This document shows, one piece after another, positions 27,182 through 35,466 of a stretch of 64,000 nt of DNA (its first letter is position 1; each line of letters begins with the position of its first letter). Both the position numbers and the translations under genes were made by a program. Source of the DNA: Streptomyces olivaceus. GTDB lineage: Bacteria; Actinomycetota; Actinomycetes; Streptomycetales; Streptomycetaceae. The stretch covers positions 62,001 to 126,000 of the forward strand of contig NZ_JOFH01000014.1 in the NCBI RefSeq assembly GCF_000721235.1, read 5' to 3'. Under the pieces are notes generated by a model. The model did not search any database, had not been told where the DNA came from, and worked only from the letters and a program-made list of their open reading frames with translations.

Positions 27182-28419
27182 CGGGGCCCTCCTTCGGGCG
27201 CCCCGGACACGGATCCGGTCGCCGTCCCCGCGTGCGTCGCCGCGTCCGTGGTGGCTTCCGTCTCCGCTTCCGACTCGGTCTCCGTCTCCGCCTCGGCCTC
27301 GGCCTCGGCCGCCAGCTCGGCGCGCAGCAGTTCGCGCTGCTCGCGCAGCTGCGGGGTCGGCTCGGCGTAGACGTGGGCGAACAGGTCCATCGGGTCGAGC
27401 TCCGGATCCTCGTTCATCCGGGCGCGCAGGCCGGCGGCCATGGTCTCGGCGTCCTCCCGGGCGGCGCGGACACCCTCCTCGTCGAGCAGCCCGCGTCCGG
27501 TCAGCTCCCGCTCCAGCAGGTCGACCGGGTCGTGCCGGCGCCAGGCCGCCACCTCGTCGTCGCCGCGGTACCGCGTGGCGTCGTCGGCGTTGGTGTGCGC
27601 CTCGACGCGGTACGTCACCGCCTCCACCAGCGTGGGACCACCACCCTCGCGCGCGTGCCGCACGGCGTCGGTCAGGACCTCGTGCACGGCGGCGGCGTCG
27701 TTGCCGTCCACCAGGCGGCCGGGCATCCCGTAGCCGACGGCCTTGTGGGCCAGCGACGGGGCGGCGGTCTGCTTGGCGAGCGGGACGGAGATCGCGAAGC
27801 CGTTGTTCTGCACCAGGAAGACGACCGGCGCCCGCCAGACGGCGGCGAAGTTCAGCGCCTCGTGGAAGTCGCCCTCACTGGTGCCGCCGTCGCCGACCAT
27901 GGCCAGCGCGACCACGTCGTCGCCCTTGAGGCGGGCGGCGTGGGCGAGACCCACGGCGTGCGGCAGCTGGGTGGCGAGCGGGGTGGACAGCGGGGCGACC
28001 CGGTGCGCGCGGGGGTCGTAGCCGGTGTGCCAGTCGCCGCGCAGCAGGGTGAGGGCCTCGACCGGGTCGACACCGCGGGTGACGACGGCGAGGGTGTCGC
28101 GGTAGCTGGGGAAGAGCCAGTCGCGCTCCTCCAGCGCCAGCGCGGCGGCGACCTCGCAGGCCTCCTGGCCGGTGCTGGACGGGTAGACGGCCAGTCGGCC
28201 CTGCTTGGTCAGCGCCGTGGCCTGCGTGTTGTAGCGCCGGCCGTGGACCAGGCGGGCGTAGAGCGTGCGCAGCAGCGCGGGGTCGACGCGCTCGGCGGCC
28301 TTCGTGCCGAGGACGCGGTACGGCTCCGCGTCGGGCAGCAGCGGCGCGGGCTCGGTACGGGCCTGCCAGGCGGGCGGCGGTGTGGGCCGGTACGCGCCCC
28401 GCTGCTCCATGACCGTCAT
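27178..28419 (-). CDS. bkdA: branched-chain alpha-keto acid dehydrogenase E1 alpha, copy 2
   Basis: 413 aa from ATG 28419 (MTVMEQRGAYRPTPP), chosen because AGGAGGT precedes it by 6 nt; the nominal frame reaches 28479. The thiamine diphosphate motif (MVGDGGTSEGDFHEALNFAAVW ending in N-N) and YRVEAHTNADDATRYR are intact. The C-terminus carries an extended Glu/Ala/Thr run (about residues 375-400, AEAEAEAETETESEAETEA) instead of the N-terminal repeat tail of copy 1. First gene of the operon, divergent from bkdR, with an intergenic region rich in palindromes (28482-28556). Confidence 0.94.
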   Translation of the reverse strand: MTVMEQRGAYRPTPPPAWQARTEPAPLLPDAEPYRVLGTKAAERVDPALLRTLYARLVHGRRYNTQATALTKQGRLAVYPSSTGQEACEVAAALALEERDWLFPSYRDTLAVVTRGVDPVEALTLLRGDWHTGYDPRAHRVAPLSTPLATQLPHAVGLAHAARLKGDDVVALAMVGDGGTSEGDFHEALNFAAVWRAPVVFLVQNNGFAISVPLAKQTAAPSLAHKAVGYGMPGRLVDGNDAAAVHEVLTDAVRHAREGGGPTLVEAVTYRVEAHTNADDATRYRGDDEVAAWRRHDPVDLLERELTGRGLLDEEGVRAAREDAETMAAGLRARMNEDPELDPMDLFAHVYAEPTPQLREQRELLRAELAAEAEAEAETETESEAETEATTDAATHAGTATGSVSGAPEGGPR

Positions 28420-28481
28420 GACGGCACCTCCTCCTCGTGGGAGCGGCTGTGGGCTCGCCACGGGTGTGACGGGCCTCACCT

Positions 28482-28495
28482 ACCGATTGTTCGGT
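28482..28495. promoter_or_regulatory. palindrome ACCGATTGTTCGGT upstream of bkdA copy 2
   Basis: Inverted half-sites ACCGA and TCGGT flank a 4-bp centre (TTGT). It matches 13 of 14 positions of ACCGATCGTTCGGT at 31439-31452, upstream of the hydroxyacyl-CoA dehydrogenase/TetR operon and paaN. It is a candidate operator for the TetR protein encoded at 29218-29838. Confidence 0.6.
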
Positions 28496-28524
28496 CGTCG
28501 GCACATTTTGGCTACACGCGGCCC

Positions 28525-28556
28525 CAGGCTGTGGACAAACGGTTCTCCACAGCCTG
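28525..28556. promoter_or_regulatory. perfect 11-bp inverted repeat containing a DnaA box, bkdA-bkdR region
   Basis: CAGGCTGTGGA (28525-28535) and TCCACAGCCTG (28546-28556) are exact reverse complements 10 bp apart. TGTGGACAA at 28530-28538 is a consensus Streptomyces DnaA box (TTGTCCACA) on the minus strand; TTCTCCACA at 28544-28552 is a one-mismatch box on the other strand. The site could bind BkdR (dimeric Lrp-type), DnaA or both. Confidence 0.65.
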
Positions 28557-28596
28557 AGATGGACGCACAACGTCCATGGCGGGAAGGCGGGGGCAC

Positions 28597-29115
28597 GTGG
28601 CAGCTGAACAAATGGCCGAGCACCCGGAGGAGGGCGGCGGCGCCGAGGAGGCCGCGCCCCCGCCGCCCCCGCGCCCACTGGACGCCATCGACCAGGACAT
28701 CCTGCGCATGCTCCAGGCGGACGGCCGCGCCTCGATACGGTCGGTCGCCGAGCGGGTGCACGTCTCGCGCGCGAACGCCTACGCCCGCATCAACCGGCTC
28801 GTCGAGGACGGCGTCATCCGCGGCTTCGGCGCCCGCGTCGACCACGAACGCGCGGGTCACGGCACCTCGGCCTACATCACCCTGAAGATCGTGCAGAACA
28901 CCTGGCGCACGGTCCGCGCAGAGCTGCGCCGACTGCCCGGCGCCTCGCACATCGCCCTGGTGGGTGGCGACTTCGACGTCCTGCTGCTGGTCCACACCCC
29001 CGACAACCGGGCCCTGCGCGAGCTGGTGCTCAGCCGCCTCCAGGCCATCCCGGAGGTGCTCAGCACCCGCACCCTGCTGGTCTTCGAGACCGAGGACCTC
29101 GAACCGCAGAACTGA
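28597..29115 (+). CDS. bkdR: Lrp/AsnC-family regulator BkdR
   Basis: 172 aa from GTG 28597, which follows GGCGGGGG; ATG 28576 and ATG 28612 are alternatives. After an acidic/Pro-rich leader, the Lrp helix-turn-helix occupies residues about 30-75 (LDAIDQDILRMLQADGR, SIRSVAERVHVSRANAYARI). The AsnC ligand-binding RAM domain follows (AYITLKIVQNTWRTVRAELRR, ALVGGDFDVLLLVHTPDN, EVLSTRTLLVFETED). In Streptomyces the Lrp-type gene divergent from this bkd operon is BkdR, a repressor of bkd responding to amino-acid status. The shared intergenic palindrome at 28525-28556 is its likely operator. Confidence 0.88.
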   Translation: MAAEQMAEHPEEGGGAEEAAPPPPPRPLDAIDQDILRMLQADGRASIRSVAERVHVSRANAYARINRLVEDGVIRGFGARVDHERAGHGTSAYITLKIVQNTWRTVRAELRRLPGASHIALVGGDFDVLLLVHTPDNRALRELVLSRLQAIPEVLSTRTLLVFETEDLEPQN

Positions 29116-29217
29116 CCGCCGCCGCCGACCGCGACGCCGCCCCGCAGGGCATGCAGGCCGGGGCTCGGCGGCGGGGCACCGACGGCAGCGAGGCACCGAC
29201 GGCGACGGCGACGGCTC

Positions 29218-29838
29218 TCAGGACGCCTTGCGCAGCCCGCCGAAGACCAGCCGCGCCACCGCGTCGACCACCTCGCGCTCCCCCGTGCCGTCCCGGCCGT
29301 CACGGCCGTCCCGTCCGTCGGGAGCGTCGGGGCGGTACCACTCGACGATCGAGTTGATCATGCCGAAGACCAGGCGGGTCGCGAGCCGCACCTCCACGTC
29401 GGCGCGCACGTCCCCCTCGGCCGCCGCGTCCTTGAGCAGGGCGGCGACCCGGTGGTCGAACTCGCGCCGCCGCTCCAGCGCCCAGCGCTCGGTGCCGGTG
29501 TTGCCGCGCACCCGCAGCAGCAGCGTCACGTAGGGCAGTTCGGCCATGAGCACCTCGACCATGCGCCGCACGACGTACTCCAGCCGCGCGGCCGCGGAGC
29601 CCACGCGCGCGTGCTCCTCGTCGAGGATCCCGAAGAGCCCGTCCAGCGCCCGGCTCACGGCCCGGCGCAGCAGCTCCTCCTTGCCGGCGACGTGGTGGTA
29701 TATCGAGGACTTGGAGATCCCCGCCGCCCTGGACAGGTGCTCCATGGAGGTGCCGTCGTAGCCGCGCTCGATGAAGACCTGCACGGCGACGGACAGCAGC
29801 GTCTCGGGCGTGTACGTGTCGCGCTTGGCGGTGCTCAT
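29218..29838 (-). CDS. TetR-family regulator, probably of acyl-CoA/phenylacetate genes
   Basis: 206 aa from ATG 29838 (MSTAKRDTYTPETLL). The TetR helix-turn-helix is at residues about 10-55: LSVAVQVFIERGYDGTSMEHLSRAAGISKSSIYHHVAGKEELL. The C-terminal domain has a D-G-R repeat (DGRDGRDGRDG near residue 178), encoded by tandem CGTCCCGGC-like DNA. Its start overlaps the stop of the upstream 3-hydroxyacyl-CoA dehydrogenase by 4 nt, so the two form an operon. Regulators in this position usually respond to acyl-CoAs or phenylacetyl-CoA. The palindrome ACCGAT(C/T)GTTCGGT in its own promoter and upstream of bkd copy 2 is the likely binding site. Confidence 0.87.
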   Translation of the reverse strand: MSTAKRDTYTPETLLSVAVQVFIERGYDGTSMEHLSRAAGISKSSIYHHVAGKEELLRRAVSRALDGLFGILDEEHARVGSAAARLEYVVRRMVEVLMAELPYVTLLLRVRGNTGTERWALERRREFDHRVAALLKDAAAEGDVRADVEVRLATRLVFGMINSIVEWYRPDAPDGRDGRDGRDGTGEREVVDAVARLVFGGLRKAS

Positions 29839-31382
29839 GAGGAGGTGCCCTCCTGCTCGTCGGCGGCGTACGCGTGCCGGGTGAGCGCCGGGGAGGGCGC
29901 GTACCGGCCCGAAGGGGCGCACTCGTGCAGGTTGCCGAGGACCCCGCGGACCCAGTCCGCGCCGAGCCGGCGGCTCCACTCCAGGGGGCCCACGGGGTAG
30001 TTGACACCCAGGCGCATCGCGGTGTCGACGTCCTCGGCGGTGGCCACCCCCTTGGCGACCGCCTCGACCGCCAGGTCGACGAGCCGCGCCACCGTACGGG
30101 CGACGATCATGCCGGGAACGTCGCCGATGACGCTGACCTTCTTGCCGAGCGCCTGGAAGAGGCCGGTGGCCTCGGCGACCGTGCGCGGCGCGGCGGACGG
30201 CGGGGCGGACAGGGCGACACGCGTCGCCGCGCGGTAGTCGAGCGCCAGGTCGAAGTGGACGGTGTCCCGGGACGCCGCCGGGGCGCGGCCGTCGGCGAGC
30301 GCGAGCCGGCCGCCGCCGGGCAGGACCAGCCGGGTGCCGCGGTCCGCGTCCTCCGTGCGGACGCCATCCGCGCGAACGTCCTCCGCGCGGACCTCGATGC
30401 CCGCCTCGCGGATCAGCGCGAGCAGTTCGCCGGCCGGGCCCAGGTCACCCCGGGCGACGACGTACGCGGGCGCGTCCGCGGGCTCCGCGGTGTGCGGCCC
30501 GGGGCGCTCGGCGCCCTCCCGGTAGTCGTACCAGCCCCGTCCGCTCTTGCGGCCGAGCCGGCCGGATTCGACCAGCCGGCGCTGGGCGAGCGACGGGGTG
30601 AAGCGCACGTCCTGGAAGAACGCCTGCCACACGGAGTGCGTGACGGACTCGTTGACGTCCTGCCCGATGAGGTCGGTCAGCTCGAACGCGCCCATCCTGA
30701 AGCCGCCCGACTCGCGCAGCACGGCGTCGATGGTGGCCGGGTCGGCGCCCCGGTCCTCGTGGACGGCGAGCGCCTCGGCGTAGAAGGGCCGGGCGACGCG
30801 GTTGACGACGAACCCGGGGGTGTCGGCGCAGCCGACCGGCGTCTTGCCCCAGGCGCGGGCCGTGTCGTGCGCACGCGCGGCCGACGCGGGGTCGGTGGCG
30901 AACCCGGAGACGACCTCCACCAGCGGGAGCAGCGGTGCGGGGTTGAAGAAGTGCAGGCCGACGCAGCGGCCCGGACGGCGCAGCGCGCCGCCGATCGCGG
31001 TGACGGACAGGGAGGAGGTGTTGGTGGCGAGCAGGCAGTCGTCGCCGACGACGTCCTCCAGGGCGCGGAACAGCTCCTGCTTGGCGTCCAGCCGCTCCAC
31101 GACCGCCTCGACGACGAGCGCGCAGCCGGCGAGGCCGTCGAGGCTCTCGGCGGGCGTGAGCCGGGCGCGGGCCGCGTCCCGTCCGGCGCCGGTGAGGCGT
31201 TCCTTCTCGACGAGCCGGTCGAGCCGGGCGCCGATCGCGTCGGCCGCTTCCCGGGCCCGCCCGGGGACGGTGTCGTACAGCCGCACGGGATGGCCCGCGA
31301 CCAGCGCCACCTGGGCGATGCCCTGGCCCATGGTGCCGGTGCCGACGACGGCCACGGGGCTGCTGAGGTCGAGTGCTGTCAT
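29835..31382 (-). CDS. 3-hydroxyacyl-CoA dehydrogenase (PaaH-like, two C-terminal domains)
   Basis: 515 aa from ATG 31382 (MTALDLSSPVAVVGTG). Rossmann domain residues 8-190 with the NAD motif VGTGTMGQGIAQVALVAGH and the catalytic region LHFFNPAPLLPLVEVV. First 3HCDH domain residues about 195-290 (PGFVVNRVARPFYAEALA, then DLIGQDVN). A second 3HCDH-like C-terminal domain follows a linker (about 415-505: PGMIVARTVARLVDLAVEAV, NYPVGPLEWSRRLG), the architecture of PaaH/PaaC in phenylacetate degradation and of some butyryl-CoA pathways. It oxidises a 3-hydroxyacyl-CoA with NAD+. Divergent from paaN and co-transcribed with the TetR gene. Confidence 0.9.
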   Translation of the reverse strand: MTALDLSSPVAVVGTGTMGQGIAQVALVAGHPVRLYDTVPGRAREAADAIGARLDRLVEKERLTGAGRDAARARLTPAESLDGLAGCALVVEAVVERLDAKQELFRALEDVVGDDCLLATNTSSLSVTAIGGALRRPGRCVGLHFFNPAPLLPLVEVVSGFATDPASAARAHDTARAWGKTPVGCADTPGFVVNRVARPFYAEALAVHEDRGADPATIDAVLRESGGFRMGAFELTDLIGQDVNESVTHSVWQAFFQDVRFTPSLAQRRLVESGRLGRKSGRGWYDYREGAERPGPHTAEPADAPAYVVARGDLGPAGELLALIREAGIEVRAEDVRADGVRTEDADRGTRLVLPGGGRLALADGRAPAASRDTVHFDLALDYRAATRVALSAPPSAAPRTVAEATGLFQALGKKVSVIGDVPGMIVARTVARLVDLAVEAVAKGVATAEDVDTAMRLGVNYPVGPLEWSRRLGADWVRGVLGNLHECAPSGRYAPSPALTRHAYAADEQEGTSS

Positions 31383-31438
31383 GTGCGCGATCCTCCCGCA
31401 CGGGGTTTTCCACAGATGCGGCGGTCCCCCTTGTCCCG

Positions 31439-31452
31439 ACCGATCGTTCGGT
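31439..31452. promoter_or_regulatory. palindrome ACCGATCGTTCGGT in the paaN / hydroxyacyl-CoA dehydrogenase divergent promoter
   Basis: Half-sites ACCGA and TCGGT flank TCGT, in the 226-bp gap between divergent genes. TTACTCTAG directly to its right resembles a -10 region for paaN. It shares 13 of 14 bases with the site at 28482-28495. A TTTTCCACA near-DnaA box is at 31406-31414. Confidence 0.65.
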
Positions 31453-31608
31453 TACTCTAGCCGTGTCCACCTGTTCCTGCCCAGGTTTCCCCCAGGTCCA
31501 CGGACTCGACGGAGAGCCGACGGAGCGCCCGCGGCAGTCCGGCGTTCTCGCGCTTCGGCGAGATCGGCACGTTCCACCGGTCCGTGGGAGACGAGGAGTT
31601 GGTCCCGC

Positions 31609-33300
31609 ATGGCCGCCGAACTCACCGCACAGCAGCTGATCGCCCAGCACCGGCCGACCCTGGACCTGGCGCTGGAGACGATCCGCACGCGCGCGTACTG
31701 GTCCCCCCACCCCGAGCACCCCAAGGCCTACGGGGAGAACGGCAGCCTCGGCACGGCCGCGGGCAAGGCCGCCTTCGACGCCCTGCTCGGCACCCGCCTC
31801 GACCTCGGCCAGCCCGGCACCGACGGCTGGGTCGGCGGCGAGGTCTCCCCGTACGGCGTCGAGCTGGGCGTGGAGTACCCGCACCCGGACCTCGACGTGC
31901 TGCTGCCCGCCATGAGGGCCGGACAGAAGGCGTGGCGCGACGCGGGCCCGGAGCTGCGCGCGCTGGTCTGCCTGGAGATCCTCGGGCGGATCGCCGCCCG
32001 GACCATGGAGTTCGCCCAGGCCGTCATGCACACCTCCGGGCAGGCCTTCATGATGGCCTTCCAGGCGGGCGGCCCGCACGCCCAGGACCGCGGCATGGAG
32101 GCCGTGGCCCACGCGTACGCGGAGCAGTCCCGCACGCCCGGGACGGCGGAGTGGACCAAGCCGCAGGGCAAGCGCGACCCGCTCGCGCTCACCAAGCGGT
32201 TCACCCCCGTCCCGCGCGGCATCGGCCTGGTCGTCGGCTGCAACACCTTCCCGACGTGGAACGGCTACCCGGGACTCTTCGCCTCCCTCGCCACCGGCAA
32301 CGCGGTCCTGGTCAAACCGCACCCCCGCGCGGTGCTGCCGCTCGCGCTCACCGTCCGGGTCGCCCGCGACGTCCTCGCCGAGGCCGGCTTCGACCCGAAC
32401 CTGGTGGCGCTGGCCGCCGAGCGCCCCGGCGAGGGCATCGCCAAGACGCTGGCGACCCGCCCCGAGATCCGGATCGTCGACTACACCGGCTCCACCGCCT
32501 TCGGCGACTGGCTGGAGGCCAACGCCCGCCAGGCCCAGGTGTACACGGAGAAGGCCGGCGTCAACACGGTGCTCGTGGAGTCGACCGACGACTACCAGGG
32601 CATGCTCGCCAACCTGGCGTTCTCGCTCTCCCTCTACAGCGGCCAGATGTGCACCACCCCGCAGAACCTGCTGATCCCCCGCGACGGCATCCGCACCGAC
32701 CAGGGCCACAAGACCTACGACGAGGTGAGCGCCGGCCTCGCCCGCGCCGTGGACGCCCTCCTCGGCGACGACGCCCGCGCGAACGGCCTGCTCGGCGCGA
32801 TCGTCAACCCGGACGTCAAGGCCCGCCTGGAGGCCGCCGCCGGACTCGGCGAGGTCGCCCTCGCCTCGCGCGAGGTGACCAACCCGGACTTCCCGGACGC
32901 GGTCGTGCGCACGCCGGTGATCGTCAAGCTGGACGCCGCCAAGCCGGGGGACGAGGCCGCGTACACCAGTGAGTGCTTCGGCCCCGTCTCCTTCGCCGTG
33001 GCCGTCGACTCCGCCGCCCACGCCCTGGAGCTGCTGCGGCACAGCGTCCGCGAGAAGGGCGCGATGACGGTGGGCGCGTACACGACCGACGCGGAGGTCG
33101 AGGAGGCCGTCCAGGAGGTCTGCCTGGACGAGGCCGCCCAGCTCTCCCTCAACCTGACCGGCGGGGTGTACGTCAACCAGACGGCCGCCTTCTCCGACTT
33201 CCACGGCTCGGGCGGCAACCCGGCGGCCAACGCGGCCCTGTGCGACGGCGCGTTCGTCGCCGGCCGCTTCCACGTGGTGGAGGTCCGCCGACCGGCCTGA
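31609..33300 (+). CDS. paaN: phenylacetic acid degradation protein PaaN (aldehyde dehydrogenase-like)
   Basis: 563 aa from ATG 31609 (MAAELTAQQLIAQHRP), with GAGGAG about 11 nt upstream. It is an ALDH-superfamily protein: RGIGLVVGCNTFPTWNGYPGLFASLATGNAVLVKPHP, then the helix YTEKAGVNTVLVES and active-site Cys in LYSGQMCTTPQN. The N-terminal extension of about 150 residues (YWSPHPEHPKAYGENG to HTSGQAFMMAFQAGGPHAQDRG) is specific to the PaaN family. PaaN-type proteins act on ring-cleaved phenylacetate intermediates or oxepin-CoA-derived semialdehydes. No other paa catabolic genes (paaABCDE) are in the window. The promoter carries the shared TetR-type palindrome. Confidence 0.9.
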   Translation: MAAELTAQQLIAQHRPTLDLALETIRTRAYWSPHPEHPKAYGENGSLGTAAGKAAFDALLGTRLDLGQPGTDGWVGGEVSPYGVELGVEYPHPDLDVLLPAMRAGQKAWRDAGPELRALVCLEILGRIAARTMEFAQAVMHTSGQAFMMAFQAGGPHAQDRGMEAVAHAYAEQSRTPGTAEWTKPQGKRDPLALTKRFTPVPRGIGLVVGCNTFPTWNGYPGLFASLATGNAVLVKPHPRAVLPLALTVRVARDVLAEAGFDPNLVALAAERPGEGIAKTLATRPEIRIVDYTGSTAFGDWLEANARQAQVYTEKAGVNTVLVESTDDYQGMLANLAFSLSLYSGQMCTTPQNLLIPRDGIRTDQGHKTYDEVSAGLARAVDALLGDDARANGLLGAIVNPDVKARLEAAAGLGEVALASREVTNPDFPDAVVRTPVIVKLDAAKPGDEAAYTSECFGPVSFAVAVDSAAHALELLRHSVREKGAMTVGAYTTDAEVEEAVQEVCLDEAAQLSLNLTGGVYVNQTAAFSDFHGSGGNPAANAALCDGAFVAGRFHVVEVRRPA

Positions 33301-33322
33301 GCCGGGGCGCCGGGGCCTGTCG

Positions 33323-34111
33323 TCAGGACACGGGCGGTACGGCCCCGGTGGCGCTCCAGTGGTACAGCGTCATGGCGACGCTGGTCGCGAGGTTGTAGCT
33401 GGACACCTGAGGGCGCATCGGGAGCGCCACCAGGTGGTCGGCACGTGCGCGCAGCTCCCGCGAGAGTCCACTGCGCTCGGAGCCGAACGCGAGCAGCGCG
33501 TCGTCCGGCAGCTTCAGCCCCCGGATGTCCTCGCCCTCCGGGTCCAGCGCGAACACCGGCCCCGGCGGCAGCTCCGCCACCTCCAGCCGCTCGACGGCGG
33601 TCGCGAAGTGCAGCCCCGCCCCGCCGCGCACCACCGTGGGGTGCCAGGGGTCGAGCGTCCCGGTGGTGACCACGCCGGTCGCGCCGAAGCCCGCCGCCAG
33701 CCGGATCACCGCCCCCGCGTTGCCGAGGTTGCGCGGCTGGTCGAGGACCACCACGGGCGTGCGCCGGGGCGTGCGCGCCAGCGCCGCCAGGTTGGCCGCA
33801 CGCGGGGGCCGTACCGCCAGGGCGGCCACCGCGGTGGGGTGCGGCCGCGCGACGAGCCCCGCGTACGCCTCGTGTGCCACCTCGGCCAGCAGGCCGTCCA
33901 GCCTCTCCCGCACGTCGGGGGCCAGCTCGTCGGCGAGGGCCAGGGCGCCCGCGCGGTCACCGGCGACGGCCACCGGGACCTCGGCACCGAACCGCAGCGC
34001 GTGCTTGAGCGCGTGGAAGCCGTCGAGCAGTACGCACGCGTCCGCGTGCCGGCGCCAGACGGACAGCACGGGCGGCACAGACGGCACGGACTGCGGGCCG
34101 GACTCGGTCAT
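33323..34111 (-). CDS. TrmH/SpoU-family RNA 2'-O-methyltransferase
   Basis: 262 aa from ATG 34111 (MTESGPQSVPSVPPV). The C-terminal SPOUT domain has the three family motifs: VVLDQPRNLGNAGAVIRLAAGFG, LLAFGSERSGLSRELRA and LPMRPQVSSYNLATSVAMTLYH, which form the knotted S-adenosylmethionine pocket. The N-terminal about 100 residues are a substrate-binding-like domain. It probably methylates a ribose in tRNA or rRNA; the exact site is not predictable. The start overlaps the upstream HTTM gene stop by 4 nt. Convergent with paaN. Confidence 0.9.
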   Translation of the reverse strand: MTESGPQSVPSVPPVLSVWRRHADACVLLDGFHALKHALRFGAEVPVAVAGDRAGALALADELAPDVRERLDGLLAEVAHEAYAGLVARPHPTAVAALAVRPPRAANLAALARTPRRTPVVVLDQPRNLGNAGAVIRLAAGFGATGVVTTGTLDPWHPTVVRGGAGLHFATAVERLEVAELPPGPVFALDPEGEDIRGLKLPDDALLAFGSERSGLSRELRARADHLVALPMRPQVSSYNLATSVAMTLYHWSATGAVPPVS

Positions 34112-35466
34112 GCCCGGAAGCCTACGTGCGTCTCCTCGGAGCCCTCGCCCCGCTCGCCCGCGTCCCCGCCGCGCTTGCCCGCGTCCTCGCCGTCCCTGCC
34201 CGAGTCCTCGCCGGAGTCTTTGCCGTCCCCCGGCCCGGCCCCGGGCTCCGTCCGCGGCCCCGGCACCGCCGCCGTACCCCCGCCACGGTCGCCACCGTCG
34301 CGCCCGCTGCCCGGTGCCCCCGCCGACAGCCGGCCCGGCAGCCGCGCACGCCCGCGTGCCACCCAGCCGCCCGCGCGGCGCAGGAACGACGTCGGCAGGA
34401 AGACCACGTCGGCGGCGATCATGGCCAGCGAGAAGAACGGCAGCCCGAGCGTCACGGCGATCACCGCGTGCTCGATCATCATCACCGCGAGCAGCACGTT
34501 CTTGACCCGCCGGTTGAACAGCGTGAACGGGAAGGCCACCTGCACGGCGACCGTGCCGTAGGTGATGAGCATGACCATCGTGCCGCTGGCGGCCAGGGCG
34601 TCGGAGAGCGCGGGCCAGGGCGAGAAGTAGTCCAGGTGCAGCGGGTAGTAGACGGCCGTGCCGTCCTGCCAGCGCGAGCCCTGGATCTTGTACCAGCCGG
34701 CGGTGGCGTAGATCAGACAGGCCTCGGCCATGATCACGACCAGCGCGCCGTTGTGCACGATGTTGGTGACGACGTCCAGCAGGATCCGCGGCTGGCTCCC
34801 CTCCGCCAAGCGCCCCACGGCCCACCAGAGGCCGAGCGCCGCCCACACCGCCCACAGCAGCACCGGGACCAACCAGTCGCCGTCCATGCCGCCCGCCAGC
34901 GTCACGGTGAGCAGCAGGAAGCCGAAGACGCACCACAGGACGGGACCGACCCGGTCCACGACCCGCTCCCCGCGCGCGCGTGCCGCATCCGCCCGCCGCG
35001 CCCGGCGCGCGTCCAGCGACCACACCTGGCCGCAGCGGGTGAGGACCAGGTAGATGCTCATCAGGTGCAGGACGTTGTCGCCGCCGTCCCCCATGAAGAC
35101 GCTGCGGTTCTGCAGCGAGAGCACGCCGACCATGAACAGCACGGACACGGTCCGGGTGCGCCAGCCCAGCAGGAGCAGCAGGCTGCTCAGCACGGCCAGC
35201 GCGTAGACGATCTCGAACCAGGCCCGTCCGTCCGACCACAGCAGCGCCGTGAACGCCCCGTTGTCCCCGACCATCTGCTCGGCCAGGTCGTGGCTCCAGG
35301 GCCCGCCCGGTCCGTACAGCTCGTCCCGGTGGGGCAGTTCGCGCAGCAGGAAGAGCAGCCAGGTCGCGGCGAAGCCGATGCGGATCACGGCGGTCTGGTA
35401 CGGGCCGAGCGCTGCGCCGGTGGCGCGGGCGATGCCGCGGGAGACCGAGAGGGCGATGCCGTTCAC
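34108..35466 (-). CDS. HTTM-domain membrane protein (vitamin K-dependent gamma-carboxylase-like)
   Basis: 452 aa from GTG 35466 (VNGIALSVSRGIARAT), overlapping the DUF5819 stop by 4 nt. Multiple membrane helices and the HTTM landmarks are visible: AVIRIGFAATWLLFLLRELPHRDELYG, FEIVYALAVLSSLLLLLGWRTR, SVLSLQNRSVFMGDGGDNVLHL and the FSPWPALSDAL, AVQVAFPF region. The C-terminal about 80 residues are a charged Gly/Asp/Glu/Arg tail (GKDSGEDSGRDGEDAGKRGGDAGERGEG). HTTM proteins are relatives of gamma-glutamyl carboxylase; bacterial substrates are unknown. The neighbouring DUF5819 gene is a probable functional partner. Confidence 0.88.
   Translation of the reverse strand: MNGIALSVSRGIARATGAALGPYQTAVIRIGFAATWLLFLLRELPHRDELYGPGGPWSHDLAEQMVGDNGAFTALLWSDGRAWFEIVYALAVLSSLLLLLGWRTRTVSVLFMVGVLSLQNRSVFMGDGGDNVLHLMSIYLVLTRCGQVWSLDARRARRADAARARGERVVDRVGPVLWCVFGFLLLTVTLAGGMDGDWLVPVLLWAVWAALGLWWAVGRLAEGSQPRILLDVVTNIVHNGALVVIMAEACLIYATAGWYKIQGSRWQDGTAVYYPLHLDYFSPWPALSDALAASGTMVMLITYGTVAVQVAFPFTLFNRRVKNVLLAVMMIEHAVIAVTLGLPFFSLAMIAADVVFLPTSFLRRAGGWVARGRARLPGRLSAGAPGSGRDGGDRGGGTAAVPGPRTEPGAGPGDGKDSGEDSGRDGEDAGKRGGDAGERGEGSEETHVGFRA

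Noticed and set aside
30445..33273. 942-codon minus-strand frame opposite paaN and part of the dehydrogenase
   Set aside because: Shadow of paaN and, in its last part, an off-frame reading of the dehydrogenase; composition is not protein-like.
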